DNA of 64,000 bases from Myotis daubentonii (taxonomy: Eukaryota; Chordata; Mammalia; Chiroptera; Vespertilionidae). The DNA lies in NCBI RefSeq assembly GCF_963259705.1, contig NC_081861.1, positions 110,700,102 through 110,764,101 on the forward strand, given 5' to 3'. Numbering within the stretch: position 1 is the first letter of the stretch; every line of letters starts with the position of its first letter. This document shows positions 22,107-33,944 of the stretch, one piece after another. Made by a program: the position numbers and the translations under genes. The notes below the pieces were generated by a model. That model was not told the origin of the DNA and did not search any database. It saw nothing but the letters and a program-made list of their open reading frames with translations.

Positions 22107-23783
22107 AGAGTATATATAGAGGCCAGGACCCTTTGAGTAGGGTCTGTTGCCTCAAAAAAGCTAAACTTCCTAAGAAGATATTGTAGACTATTGGAGATAA
22201 GGACTAAGAGTCCAAACACAAGGATGGATGAAGAAACTGAAAGTACTAAAGGGAATTGGAGTTCAGTTTCTCAACTGGATGAGCACGAAATGGATAAGGT
22301 CAGAATAAATTATTCAAATGCTTCCCCTTCCCCAATAATTCCTCACCCTAGATTCTGGCCTTGTGCTTTTAGGCCACAGACACTCCCTCATTCAATCCAT
22401 TGTCATTCAATTACAAGGCCATTTCTGAATCATTTTTCACTTTCTTCCCCCAAACCAATGTCTTTCTGTGTTTAACTTTTTTTCCGAACTACATAACCAA
22501 GATAATGGCGATGGTAAATTTGGTCTTTAAGCTGAATGAAGAGAAGGAGAAAGACAGACAGAATCAGATAATTGTATTTTACTACAGGAAGGGGAAAACC
22601 TCCAGTAAGTAAGCCAAAAAATGCAGAAGAAGAAGTGCTTGAGTGTTCATCTACCACAGGTGATAGCCAGGGTATCCCAGAGGAAGACACTTAATAATGT
22701 GTATCCCTCTATAAAAAATGGTTCAGAAATGGGCATTATGAGAAGATGAAAACATTAATGGTCTTTTTGACTAAATACCAGCAAGTGTATGAAGGAAATG
22801 TGTTTGTATTTTTGCGTGTTTTCAGATGATGGGGAGGGAACTAAGAAGGGGGCAGGCATGTGAGAAGGGAGGAATGTAGAATTCTTCAGTTGGGGCACCA
22901 GAAACCCCATAACATACTGAGCCAGACACTGAGAATAAGGACAAGGAGAAGACTGAAGGGGAATTTTTTCCTTAACAATTTCTCATACTGGCAAGGAAGA
23001 AAAGAAGCTGATGTTTAATTTGGGTTTGGATTGGGGGGGTGGGATGGATAGTGGTGGTCACAGTGATGAGGAATAGGGTGTTGTGTTAGTGTTGGCAGTG
23101 AATTATAATGAAATTGATTTCCTTTTTACATGGTAAACTATTGAATATTGTTAAACTATTGAAAGGATGGTCAGGTCCATATCTGAAGTGTTTTTCCACA
23201 ACTGGTACAGTTTTTCCTTTAACAACATTGTTTACAACAGCATTGTTGGAAATTGGGGATACCAGAGGAGTGAGGTTTCACTCCAACTGTTTCACTGATG
23301 ATTCACTTCCTGTTACAGTGGCCCCATACCAAAGTAAGATATTAGTAATAAGGGAAATTGGGTATGGTGTATATGGTTATTATCTCACAATTTTTCTGTA
23401 AATCTGAAAGTACTCTAAAATAAAACATCCATTAAAGCATCACTCAAAATAAAAAAATGGTAATATCTGGAACATAGTGGAATGGACCACTGAAAATATG
23501 GGGGAGTTTTAGAAGTTGCTTGGAGGAAATACCACCTCCCTGCCATATACTGGACTATACGTGAACTAGACAAAGTGAGAGAGAGAGGTCAGTCTATGAA
23601 AAATTTTAGGAGGTAAGAGGAAGGTCTCTTTTCTATAACCAGAGCATCTGATACTTCTGCATCCTCTCCGACCCCCACCCCTCCCGGATGGTCATACTGA
23701 GGCTTTGTGATGTCAAGCCACACCATGGCAACCGCTGATTTTGGGAAATCAGAGCTGAAGTGTGTGGCTCCTCAATGATCTAG
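22107..23783 (+). repeat. Tandem-array monomer M8
   Basis: Complete unit of about 1,677 bp with many point differences from M1-M6. Both the ATG 83-codon frame and a shorter form of the 103-codon frame (23108-23401) are open. TATATATA is at about 22111-22118 and its CRE-like box lies in the tail of M7 (about 22031-22038). Confidence 0.92.
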
Positions 23784-24968
23784 AGAGTATATATAGAAGC
23801 CAGGACTCCTTGAGTAGGGTTTGTAGCCTCAAGAAAGCCAAACTTACTAAGAAGATATTGTAGACTAATGGAGATAAGGAATAAGACACCAAACACAAGG
23901 ATGGGTGAAGAAACTGCTAGTCCTAAAGTGAATTGGAAGTCAGTTTTTCCACTGGACGACCAAGAAATAGATAAGTGAGAATACCTGATTCAATTGCTGC
24001 CCCTTCCCCAGTAATTCCTCACCCAAGATTCTGGACTTGTGCTTTTTGGCTGCAGACACTTCCTCATACAATCCATTGTCATTCAATTACAAGCCCATTT
24101 CTGAGTCATTTTCCAATTTCTTCCCCCAAACCAATGTCTTTCTGTGTTTAACTTGTTTCCAAACTACATAACCAAGAAAATAGTGATGGTCAATTTGGTT
24201 TTAAGCTAAATGAAAAGAAGGAGAAAGACAGAAAGAATCAGATAACTGTATTTTACTATAGGAGGGGGAACACCTCCCGTAAGCAAGCCAACAAATGCAG
24301 AAGAAGAAGTGCTGGAGAGTTCATCTACCACAGGTGATACCCAGGGTGTCCCAGAGGAATACACTTAATGATGTGCATCCCTCTAAAAAAATGCTTCAGA
24401 ATTGGGCTTTATGAGAAGATGAAAACATTAATGGTATCCTTGAATAAATACCAGCAAGTGTATAAAGGAAATGTGTTTATATTTTTGTGTGTCTTCAGAT
24501 GATGAGAAGGGAGCTAACAAAGGGGCAGGCATGTAAGAAGGGACGAATGTAGAATTCTTCAGTTGGGGTACCAGATACCCCATTCCATACTGAGCCAGAC
24601 ACTGAGAATAAGGACAAGGAGAAGACTGAATGGGGATTTTTTCCTTAACAATTTCTCATACTGGCAAGGAAGAAAAGAAGCTGATGTTTAATTTGGGTTT
24701 GGATTGGGGGGGTGGGCTGGATAGCGGTGGTCACAGTGATGAGGAATAGGGTGTTGTGTTAGTGTTGGCAGTGAATTATAATGAATTTGATTTCCTTTTT
24801 ACATGGTAAACTCTTGAATATTGTTAAACTATTGAAAGGATGGTCAGGTCAAGATCTGAAGTATTTTTCCACAACTGCTACAAGTTTTCCTTTAACAACT
24901 TTGTTTGCAATAGCATTGTTAGAAATTGGTGATACTTGAGAAGTGTGGTTTCACTCTGTTTCACTGTT

Positions 24969-26882
24969 TTTTTTTTTTTAATTAAATCTTTATTGTTCAG
25001 ATTATTACATTTGTTCCTCTTTTTTTCCCCCCCATAACTCCCCTCCTCCCAGTTCCCGCCCCACCCTCCGCCCTCACTCCCCACCCACTGTCCTCATCCA
25101 TAGGTGCACGATTTTTGTCCAGTCTCTTCCCACATCTCCCACACCCCTTTCCCCCCCAAGAATAGTCAGTCCATTCCCTTTCTATGTCCCTGATTCTATT
25201 ATAATCAACAGTTCATTCTGTTCATCAGATTATTTATTCACTTGATTCTTAGATTCACTTGTTGATAGATGCATATTTGTTGTTCATAATTTGTATCTTT
25301 ACCTTTTTCTTCCTCTTCCTCTTCCTCTTCTTAAAGGGTACCTTTCAGCATTTCATATAATCCTGGTTTGGTGGTGATGAACTCCTTTAGCTTTTCCTTA
25401 TCTGTGAAGCTCTTTATCTGACCTTCAATTCTGAATGATAGCTTTGCTGGATAAAGTAATCTTGGTTGTAGGTTCTTGGCATTCATCACTTTGAATATTT
25501 CTTGCCACTCCCTTCTGGCCTGCAAAGTTTCTGTTGAGAAATCAGCTGACAGTCGTATGGGTATTCCCTTGTAGGTAACTGAGTTTCTTTCTCTTGCTGT
25601 TTTTAAGATTCTCTCTTTATCTTTTGCTCTTGGCATTTTAGTTATGATGTGTCTTGGTGTGGTCCTCTTTGGATTCCTTTTGTTTGGGGTTCTCCGTGCT
25701 TCTTGGACCTGTAAGTCCATTTCTTTCACCAGGTGGGGGAAGTTTTCTATCATTATTTCTTCAAATAGGTTTTCAATATCTTGCTCTCTCTCATCTTCTG
25801 GCACCCCTATAATTCTGATGTTGGTACGCTTGAAGCTGTCCCAGAGGCTCCTTACACTATCCTCGCATTTTTGGATTCTTTTTTCATTTTGCTTTTCCAG
25901 TTGGATGTTTTTTGCTTCCTCGCATTTCAAATTATTGACTTGATTCTTGCGCTCCTCTGGTCTGCTGTCGGGAGTCTGTATAATATTCGTTATTTCAGTC
26001 CGTGTATGCTTAATTTCTAGTTGGTTCCCCAATATAAGATCGAGGGTCTTATTAGTTTTCGTGTAGATCTCATTAAGTTTATCGGCGGCTTCTAAACAGT
26101 TCTTGAGAGACCTTAAAAGTGTGGTTCTGAACTCTATATCTTCCATTGACAATTTTGTCCTGTTTCTTTGTCTCCGCATTTTGTTATGCTTCCTTGGTGC
26201 ACCCCCTAGTGGTCTTTGTTCGCAGTCTTATAGTTAAATCTTGATTGTTGTAGCTAATTCCAGGGAGGGTTTGACCTCCAGGCCAAGTGGCTATGAGAAT
26301 CAGCTGTGTCAGCAGTGAGAGAACTTCTGTCCTCTAGGGAGGTGCTAATCTAGCCTTTGCCTGAGGCTATCCGGCAAATGCCTCTGTGCAGGGCTTGGGC
26401 AGGGCGGGTTGCACAGGATCAACAGGGTGGGCTGGAGAGAGCAGTTATGGCGACTCTCAGTCCTGTCCCCAGGGGCTCTGCCTCTCTGAGTCCCAGCACC
26501 CGCTGCAAAGCTGGGAGAGAAAGCTGCACTCGCTCTGACCAAAGCCAGACAGTCCCGCTTCTCCCGTTTGAGTCTGGGTCCCTAAAGACTCTCCCGGATC
26601 TGGAGCTCAGAGTCTGCGACTCCCTCCCGATTGAAAACGCCAACCACGCCCTCCGCCGCCAGCCAGCTCCGCGCACTCTGCACCTCAGAACTTGACCTCA
26701 GCACCGCGCCTCCTCTGAGTGTCTGTGTGCGTTTCTCTTTCCTCCTAGTTGTAGGACTTCCACTCAGCCAGCGTTCCTGTGGTTCTGGGTGATGTCCCTT
26801 CCGTTTTTTGGTTTCACTTTTGAAGTAGTTGCTCAAAGCAGCAAACTCCAGCGTTAACCTATGCCGCCATCTTGGTTCTCCC
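24969..26882 (-). mobile_element. Half-L1 (HAL1-type, ORF1-only) retrotransposon, copy 1
   Basis: About 1.9 kb on the minus strand: a 5' UTR of about 700 bp starting GGGGAGAACCAAGATGGCGG, one ORF (ORF1), a short 3' UTR and a poly(A) tail (T-run at 24967-24979). It is flanked by a 13-bp duplication CTGTTTCACTGTT (24956-24968 and 26883-26895). There is no ORF2. This architecture matches the known half-L1 class that depends on L1 ORF2 supplied in trans. Confidence 0.92.
25331..26179 (-). CDS. L1-type ORF1 protein of half-L1 copy 1
   Basis: 282-residue open frame. L1 ORF1 proteins are trimeric RNA-binding chaperones that coat the element's RNA. The N-terminal half is a charged coiled coil (about residues 20-110). 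A central RRM-type segment follows (IRIIGVPEDEREQDIENLFEEI, about 120-145), then the C-terminal domain with ARERNSVTYKGIPIRLSADFS and LLYPAKLSFRIEGQIKSF. It starts MRRQRNR and ends in MLKGTL, like the protein at 35073-35939. There is no stop or frameshift, unlike the L1 ORFs nearby, which suggests a recent insertion. Whether it is expressed inside this array is unknown. Confidence 0.88.
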   Translation of the reverse strand: MRRQRNRTKLSMEDIEFRTTLLRSLKNCLEAADKLNEIYTKTNKTLDLILGNQLEIKHTRTEITNIIQTPDSRPEERKNQVNNLKCEEAKNIQLEKQNEKRIQKCEDSVRSLWDSFKRTNIRIIGVPEDEREQDIENLFEEIMIENFPHLVKEMDLQVQEARRTPNKRNPKRTTPRHIITKMPRAKDKERILKTARERNSVTYKGIPIRLSADFSTETLQARREWQEIFKVMNAKNLQPRLLYPAKLSFRIEGQIKSFTDKEKLKEFITTKPGLYEMLKGTL

Positions 26883-27084
26883 CTGTTTCACTGTTGATTC
26901 ACTACGTTATAGTTGCCCCATACCAAAGTAAGATATTAGTAATAAGGGAAATTGGGTATGGTGTATATGGTTATTATCTTCACAATTTTTCTGTAAATCT
27001 GAAAGTACTCTAAAATAAAACATCCATTAAAACATCCCTCAAAATATTAAGAAATGGTATATCTGGATATAGTGGAATGGACCA

Positions 27085-27655
27085 GTAATCAAGCCAACAA
27101 ATGTAGAAGAAGTAGTGCTGGAGTATTCATCTACCACAGCTGATACTGATGGTGTCCCAGAGGAACACACTTACTAATGTGTATCCCACTATAAAAAATG
27201 CTTCAAAAATGGGCATTATGAGTAGATGAAAACATTAATGGCCTCCTTGAATAAATATCAGCAAGGGTATAAGGGAAATGTTTTTGTAATTTTGTGTGTT
27301 TTCAGATGATGGGGAGGGAGCTAAGAAGTGGGCAGGCATGTGTGAAGGGAGGAATGTAGAATTCTTCAATTGGGGCAAGAGACAAGACATTCCATACTGA
27401 GCCAGACACTTAGAATAAAGACAAGGTGAAGACTGAATGGGAATTTTTTCCATAACACTTTCTCATACTGGCAAAGAAGAAAAGAAGCTGATGTTTAATT
27501 TTTGTGTTTGGATTTTGGGGGGGGGGGGGTGGATACTGGTGGAAGGAGTGATTAGGAACACTGTGTTGTGTTAGTGTTGGCAGTGTATAATAATGAATTT
27601 GATTTCCTTTTTACAGGTTAGACTATTGAATATTGTTCAACTATTGAAAGGATAG
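27085..27655 (+). repeat. Tandem-array monomer M10 (fragment, end of array)
   Basis: Begins inside a unit at the GTAATCAAGCCAACAAATG segment and ends at CTATTGAAAGGATAG, so it is an internal piece of about 570 bp. It carries a G-run near 27517-27528. No unit sequence is seen to its right, making this the right edge of the array within the window. Confidence 0.85.
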
Positions 27656-27675
27656 TTGAGAACCACTGCTCTAGA

Positions 27676-27718
27676 TAATTATAAGATTATCTCTTTGACT
27701 TTATCCCTTGGCCTTTTA
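27676..27718 (-). repeat. Left remnant of half-L1 copy 3 (plus L1 TSD)
   Basis: AAGATTATCTCTTTGACTTT aligns with the ORF1 segment of half-L1 copy 1 (25600-25640). This short piece ends in CCCTTGGCCTTTTA (27705-27718), which is repeated at 37566-37579 on the far side of the L1. The 3' half of this half-L1 is missing. Confidence 0.65.
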
Positions 27719-27993
27719 TTTTAATTTTTTATTTTTTTAATTCTTTATTAGTTAAGGTATTACAAATGTGTCCTCTTCTTCTACATTAAACCCTCATCCT
27801 CCTCCCCCCACTCATGCTCTCATCCCCCTGTTGCCCATGACCATTGGTTTTGCTTATATGCATGCATACAAGTCCTTTGGTTGATCTCTTCCCCTTGCCC
27901 CCTCCCTCCCCTCCTTTCCCTTTGTGGATTAATAGTCTGATCACTGTTTCTCTGTCTTTGGATCTGTCCCTGTTCATCAGTCTATGTTGTTCT

Positions 27994-30900
27994 CTATCTT
28001 CCACAAATGAGTGAAATCATGAGGTATTTATCTTTCTCTGACTGGCTTATTTCACTTAGCATAATGCTCTTCAGTTCCATCCATGCTGTTGCAAAAGGCA
28101 AGATTTCCTTCTTTTTTACCGAAGCGTAGTATTCCATTGTGTAGATGTACCACAGTTTTCTAATCCACTCATCTGCTGATGGGCACTTAGGCTGTTTTGG
28201 AATTTTAGCTATGGTGAATTGTGCTGCTATGAACATAAGGGTGCATATATCCTTTCTGATTGGTGTTTCTAGCTTCTTGGGATATATTCTTAGTAGTGGG
28301 ATCACTGGGTCAAATGGGAGTTCCATTTTTAGTTTTTTGAGGAAGCTCCATAATGTTCTCCACAGTGGCTGCACCAGTCTGCATTCCCACCAGCAGTGCA
28401 GAAGGGTTCCTTTTTCTCCTCATCCTCTCCAACACTTGTTGTTTGTTGATTTGTTGATGATAGCCATTCTGACAGGTGTGAGATGATACCGCATTGTCAT
28501 TTTGATTTGCAACTGTCATATAATTAGTGACTTCGAACATGTTTTCATATGTCTTTCGGCCTTCTGTATGTCCTCTTTCGAAAAGTGTCTGTCTAGGTCA
28601 GTTGCCCATTTTTTTTGATTGGATTGTTTATCTTTCTATTTTTAAGTTTCCTGAGTTCCCTGTAAATGTTGGAGATTAAACCCTTATTGGTGATATCATT
28701 GGCAAATATGTTCTCCCATGCAGTGGGTCTTCTTGTTGTTTTGTTGATGGTTTCCTTTGCTGTGCAAAAGCTTTTTATTTTGATATAGTCCCATTTGTTT
28801 ATTTTCTCTTTAGTTTCCATTGCCCTAGGAGCATTATCAGAGAAGAAATTCCTTTGGCATATGTTTGTGATTTTGCTGCCTGTGGATGCCTCTAGTATTT
28901 TTATGGTTTCCCATCTTATGTTTAAGTCTCTTATCCATTTTGAGTTTATTTTTTGTGTATGGTGTGAGTTGGTGGTCTAGTTTCATCCTTTTTCATCTAT
29001 CTGTCCAAGTCTCCCAACACCATTTATTGAACAGACTGTCTTGACTCCTCTGTATGCTCTTGCCTCCTTTGTCGAATATTAATTGGGCATCGTGGTTTGG
29101 GTCAATTTCTGGGTTCTCTATTCTATTCCATTGTTCTATATGTCTGTTCTTGTGCCAGTACCAAGCTGTTTTAAGTACAGTGGCTTTGTAATACAGTTTT
29201 ATATCTGGTATTGAGATCACACCTACTTTGTTCTTTCTCAGGATTGCTGCAGCTATTCGAGGTCTTTTTTCATTCCAGATGAATTTTTGAAACATTCATT
29301 CTAGATCTGTGAAATATGCCGTTGGTAATATAATGGAGATTGCACTGAATCTATAGATTGCTTTGGGTCATATGGACATTTTGATGATGTTGATTCTACC
29401 AATCCATTAACACGGTATTTTCTTCCATCTGTTTATGTCTTTCTGTATCTCTTTTTTCAGTGTCCTGTAGTTTTTTGCATATAAGTCTTTTACCTCCTTA
29501 GTTAAATTTATTCTTAGGTATCTGACTTCTTTTGATGTGATGGTAAATGGGATTGCTGTTTTAGTCTCACTTTCTGTAAGTTCACTATTGGTGTGTAAAG
29601 AAATGCCATAGATTCCTTGGTGTTAATTTTTTATCCTGCTACATTGCCAAATTCATTTATTAAGTATAATAATTTTTTGATGGAGTCTTTAGGGTTCTCT
29701 ATGTACAGTATCATGTCATCTGCCATAAGGACAGTTTTACTTCTTTTCCAATTTGGATGCCTTTTATTTCTTCTTCTTGTCTGATCGCAATGGCTAGTAC
29801 TTCTAGTACTATGTTGAACAGGAGTGGTGAGAGGGGGCATCCCTGTCTTGTTCTTGTTCTGAGGGGGAATGGTTTCAGTATTTGCCCATTGATTATGATG
29901 TTGGCTGCGGGTTTGTCATATATGTCTTTTATTATGTTGAGGTATGATCTTTCTATTCCTAAGTTGCTGAGAGTTTTCATCAAGAAAGCGTGTTGGATTT
30001 TGTCAAATGCTTTTTCTGCATCAATTGATATGACCATGTGGTTTTTATCTCTCAATTTGTTTATGTGATGTATTACATTTATTGATTTGCGGATATTGTA
30101 CCATCCTTGAATCCCTGGCATAAATCCTACTTGGTCATGCTGTATGATCTTTCTGATGTACTGCTGGATCCGATTTGCTAGGATTTTGTTGTGGATTTTG
30201 GCGTCTATGTTCATGAGGGATATTGGCCTCTAATTCTCTTTCATTGTGTTGTCTTTGCTTGGTTTTGGTATTAGGGTGATGCTGGTTTCATAGAATGAGC
30301 TTGGAAGTGTTCCTTCCTCTTGAATTTGTTGGAATAGTCTGAGGAGGATAAGTTCTGGTTCTTCCTTGAATGTTTGGTAAAACTCCCCTGTGAAGCCATT
30401 GGCCCTGGGCTTTTGTTTGCTGGGAGCTTTTTGATGACTGCTTCGATTTCTTCCATAGTTATTGGCCTATTGAGATTTTTAGATTCTTCCTGATTAAGTT
30501 TTGGAAGGTTGTATTTTTCTAGGAATATGTCCATTTCCTCCAGGTTGTCTAGTTTGTTGGAGTAGAGTTGTTCATAGCACAGTGGGGCCTTGACTTACGA
30601 GTGTCCCGACTAACGAGTTTTTTGAGATACAATCCATCACTCGGCAGATTTTTTTCTTTGAGTTGCGAGCTAAAATTCAGTTTACTAGCCAGCTTCAGAT
30701 ACCTCACCGCTAGTTGGCGCAGCGAACGTTACAGTGAATGCCACATCATCAGCCAAGCATGACGTGTCATGGTAATGGTGAAAATTGATTTGACATATGA
30801 GTAATTTGAGTTATGAGCTCCGTCACGGTACGAATTAAACTCGTAAGTCAAGGCCCCACTGTATTTTCTAACAATCCTTTTTATTTCTGTGGGGTCTGTT

Positions 30901-32098
30901 GTTATTTCTACTATTTCATTTCTGATTTTGTTTATTTTGGTCCTCTCTCTTTATTTCTTGGTGAGCCTGGCTAGAGGTTCATCAATCTTGTTTATCCTTT
31001 CAAAGAACCTGCTCTTTGTTTTGTTGATGTTTTGTATTTTTTTTTGTCTCTATGTCATTTATCTCTGCTCTGATGTTTATTATTTCCTTCCTTCTGTTTA
31101 CACTGGGCTTTTCTTATTGCTCTCTTTCTAACCCTTTGAGTTATAGGGTTAGGTAATTTATTCTCATTGTTTCTTGTTTCTTGCAGTATGCTTGTAGAGC
31201 TATGAACTTCCCTCTTAAGACTGCTTTTACTGTGTCCCATAGGTTTTGGATTGTTGTGTTTTCATTGTCATTTGTTGCCATGATGCTTTTTATTTCTTCT
31301 TTGATCTCACTGGTAACCCAGTTGTTGTTTAATAGCATGCTATTTAGTCTCCATGTGTTTGATTTTTTTTGGATTGTTTTTATTTTAGTTGATTTCCAGT
31401 TTTATGCCATTGTGATCTGAGAAGATGCTTGACATGATTTCAATTTTCTTGAATTTGAAGAGACTTTGTCTGTGACCCAATATATGGTCTATCTTTGAAA
31501 ATGACCCATGTGCACTTGAGAAGAATGTATAGTCTGTGGCTTTGGGGTGAAATGTTCTGAAGAGGTCAATTAATTCCATCTGATCTAGTGAGTAATTTAG
31601 GATTGATGTTTTTTTGCTGATTTTTTGTTTAGAGGAATTGTCCAATGGTGATAATGGGGTGTTAAAGTCCCCTACTATGATTGTATTGCTGTCAATCTCT
31701 CCCTTGATCTCCTCCAGAAGATTTCTTATGTATTTGGGTGCTCCTATATTGGGTGCGTATATGTTTACTAGAGTTATTTCCTCTTGTTGGATTGCTCCCT
31801 TTAGTATTATGAAATGGCCTTCTTTATCTCTTTTTATGTCCTTCAATTTGAGATCTAATTTGTCAGATGTAAGTATTGTTACCCCGGCTTTTTTTTTCAT
31901 TTCCATTCACCTGAAAAACCTTTTTCCATCCCTTCACCATCAGTCTGCGTGTGTCTATTTTTCTGAGGTGGGTTTCCTGTAGACAGCAGATATATGGGTC
32001 ATGTTTTCTTATCCATTCAGTTACCCTATGTATTTTGATTGGGCATTTAATCCATTTACATTTAGAGTTATTATTGATAGATACTTGTTAGTGGCCAT
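27994..32098 (-). pseudogene. L1 ORF2 (endonuclease/reverse transcriptase), broken
   Basis: From the ATG complement at 32096-32098 to the stop at 27994, removal of the MITE leaves about 3,820 bp, matching a full L1 ORF2 of about 1,270 codons. The endonuclease has VGDFNTPL and SDHNG (31385-31906). The reverse transcriptase has [26 protein letters not shown] (29711-30214) and, after a shift, ADDMILYIE (about 29800) for the FADD motif. C-terminal segments are at 28993-29295 and 27994-28374. Several frameshifts and stops separate them, so it is not functional. Confidence 0.92.
30580..30861. mobile_element. mariner/Tc1-type MITE inside L1 ORF2
   Basis: 282 bp with 22-bp inverted ends CAGTGGGGCCTTGACTTACGAG / CTCGTAAGTC...CCCCACTG. 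The intact L1 here would read ATAGTATTTT. The insertion leaves CA (30578-30579, mutated TA) on the left and TA (30862-30863) on the right, as expected for a TA target. It has no coding capacity. The ends resemble pogo/Tigger-like elements. Confidence 0.88.
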
Positions 32099-32146
32099 TT
32101 TTATTCTTTACCCCTGTGTTCCTTCTTTGTTTCCTATTTTTTCTTT

Positions 32147-33034
32147 TTACAGCAGACCCTTTAGCATTTCTTGCATTGCTGGTTTGGTGGTAATAAACTC
32201 CCAAAGTCCTTCTTTGTCTGTGAAGCACCTGATTTCACCCTCAATTTTGATTGATAGCTTTGCTGGGTACAGTATTATTGGATTTAGACCCTTCCTTTGC
32301 ATGACTTTATATATTTCTTTCCATTCCCTTCTGATGTGTTTCTGTTGAGAAATCAGTCGCTAGTCTGATGGCGGCTCCTTTGTAGGCAACTTTCTGTCTC
32401 TCTCTGGCTGCTTTTAAGATTCTTGCTTTGTCGTTGGTGTTTGCCAATTTAATTATAATGTGTCTTTGCATCAGTCTTTTGGGGTTCATTTTGTTTGGGA
32501 CAGTGTGAGCTTCTTGGATTTGTGTGAGTTTTTTCTTCCCTATATCAGGGAAGTTTTCTGTCATTATTTTTTCAAATAGGTTTTCTATTCTTTGCTCAGC
32601 TTCCTCTCCTTCTGGCACCCCTATTATGCAGATGTTGTTTTGTTTAGTGTTGTCCCAGAGTTCTCTTAGGCTCTCCTCCTGCTTTTTAATTTTTTTTTTT
32701 CTAGAATCTGCTCTGCTTGGGTATTTTTTCCTACCTTCTCTTCTAGCTCACTGATGCGGTCCTCTGCTTCTTCTAGTCTACTGTTGATGCTTTCTATTGT
32801 GTTCTTTATAGCAGTGATGTAATTTTTCATTTCTCCTTGGTTTTTCTTCATTTCCTCTTGGTTCTTACACATATTGTTGAATTTGTCTTCCATTCTTTTC
32901 ATCCACCTTATGACCATTTCTCTGAATTCTTTCTCTGACAGGTTGCTTGTCTCCGTTGCCTCCATTTCGTCTACTTCCTTTTATGGTGATGCCTGTTTTT
33001 CTTTCATATGCAGGCTGGTTCTTGGTCTCCCCAT
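32147..33034 (-). pseudogene. L1 ORF1, broken
   Basis: The minus strand from an ATGGGGAGACC start (33034) to a TAA at 32147. An in-frame TAA occurs after about 17 codons and a frameshift lies near 32660. Pieces show the coiled coil (RLEEAEDRISELEEKVGKN) and the RRM/C-terminal region (AEQRIENLFEKIMTENFPD, AIRLATDFSTETHQ). Confidence 0.85.
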
Positions 33035-33930
33035 GATCTCTCTTCTTCAGTTGTTTGGTTATGTAGTTCTCTCTCTGATGCATTGATTTAAAGGCACAAA
33101 ATACAACACAACAAGGCACAATGTACAAGACACTGAACACAAATGTCTTCACAATATTAATAACCCAAAATAAAGGTGACCACCCGAGCAAAGAGAATTA
33201 GGGGATAAGGAAGAAAGAAGAGAAAAAGATAAAAGAGAGAAAGAAAAAAAAGGAGTGCAAAAATGAAATTGGGAAAAGGGAGAAAAAAAAGTAAGAGCAA
33301 AAAGAGAGAGAATGAAATAGAAGAGGGGAAGAGATTTTTTATATGGGGAGAAAACTCTGATAGAACCGCCACTAATCCCAACAAATTCCAGCAACAGATC
33401 CCTGGAGATGAATGGAAACTACAAACAACCACTAATATCAAGCGAGGCGAGGGAAAACAGAAGCACAAAAATAACAGGAAAAGAAAAAAAAGGAGAGAAA
33501 GAATAAAAAACAACAGAAAAAGAAAAACAACTTCATAAACAAGCATTAAAAAACCCAGTATACTCAACAATCAAGCAAACAACAACAAAACAACAGAGAT
33601 AGAGAAAAAAATTTGGATAGTGAAGAAAGATAAGGGAAAGGTGTATATGGACTTAAAGCAGGGGATTGGAAATTGGATATATAAGTAGGGTGAAATTTTG
33701 ACAGGGGGAAAAAAGAAGGAATAGGGAAAATATAAAGCAGGAATAGGGTCAGAGAAACAGGACAACAAAAGGGGAACAGTGAGGAAGAGTTTTGGCATAA
33801 AGGTAAAGTTAAGGTAGAGAAAAATGATTCTAAAGGAATGATGAAAATAGAATGTGGAACACTAATCCCAAAATAAAATAAAGAGAAAATAAACTGACAC
33901 TTTAAAAAATGGTAAAATGGTAGTAGTAAT
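33035..33930 (-). repeat. L1 5' UTR, purine/pyrimidine-rich part
   Basis: Plus-strand A/G-rich (minus-strand T/C-rich) sequence between ORF1 and the nested half-L1. It matches the T-rich end of the L1 at 63280-64000, for example TATGCCAA...CTTCCTCACT. Many apparent ORFs here are low-complexity artefacts. Confidence 0.75.
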
Positions 33931-33944
33931 AATACTGATTAAAA

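Larger units (their letters stand above)
23784..27084 (+). repeat. Tandem-array monomer M9 (split by a half-L1, tail deleted)
   Basis: Unit sequence covers 23784-24968 and 26883-27084; the half-L1 element lies between. This is one of the most diverged units. Its 83-codon frame is lost (AAGTGAGAAT replaces AAGGTCAGAAT). After GTGGAATGGACCA it jumps directly into the middle of the next unit, so its last ~300 bp are missing. Confidence 0.88.

Noticed and set aside
33149..33798. Long Phe/Leu/Ser-rich minus-strand frames
   Set aside because: Low-complexity pyrimidine tract of an L1 5' UTR.
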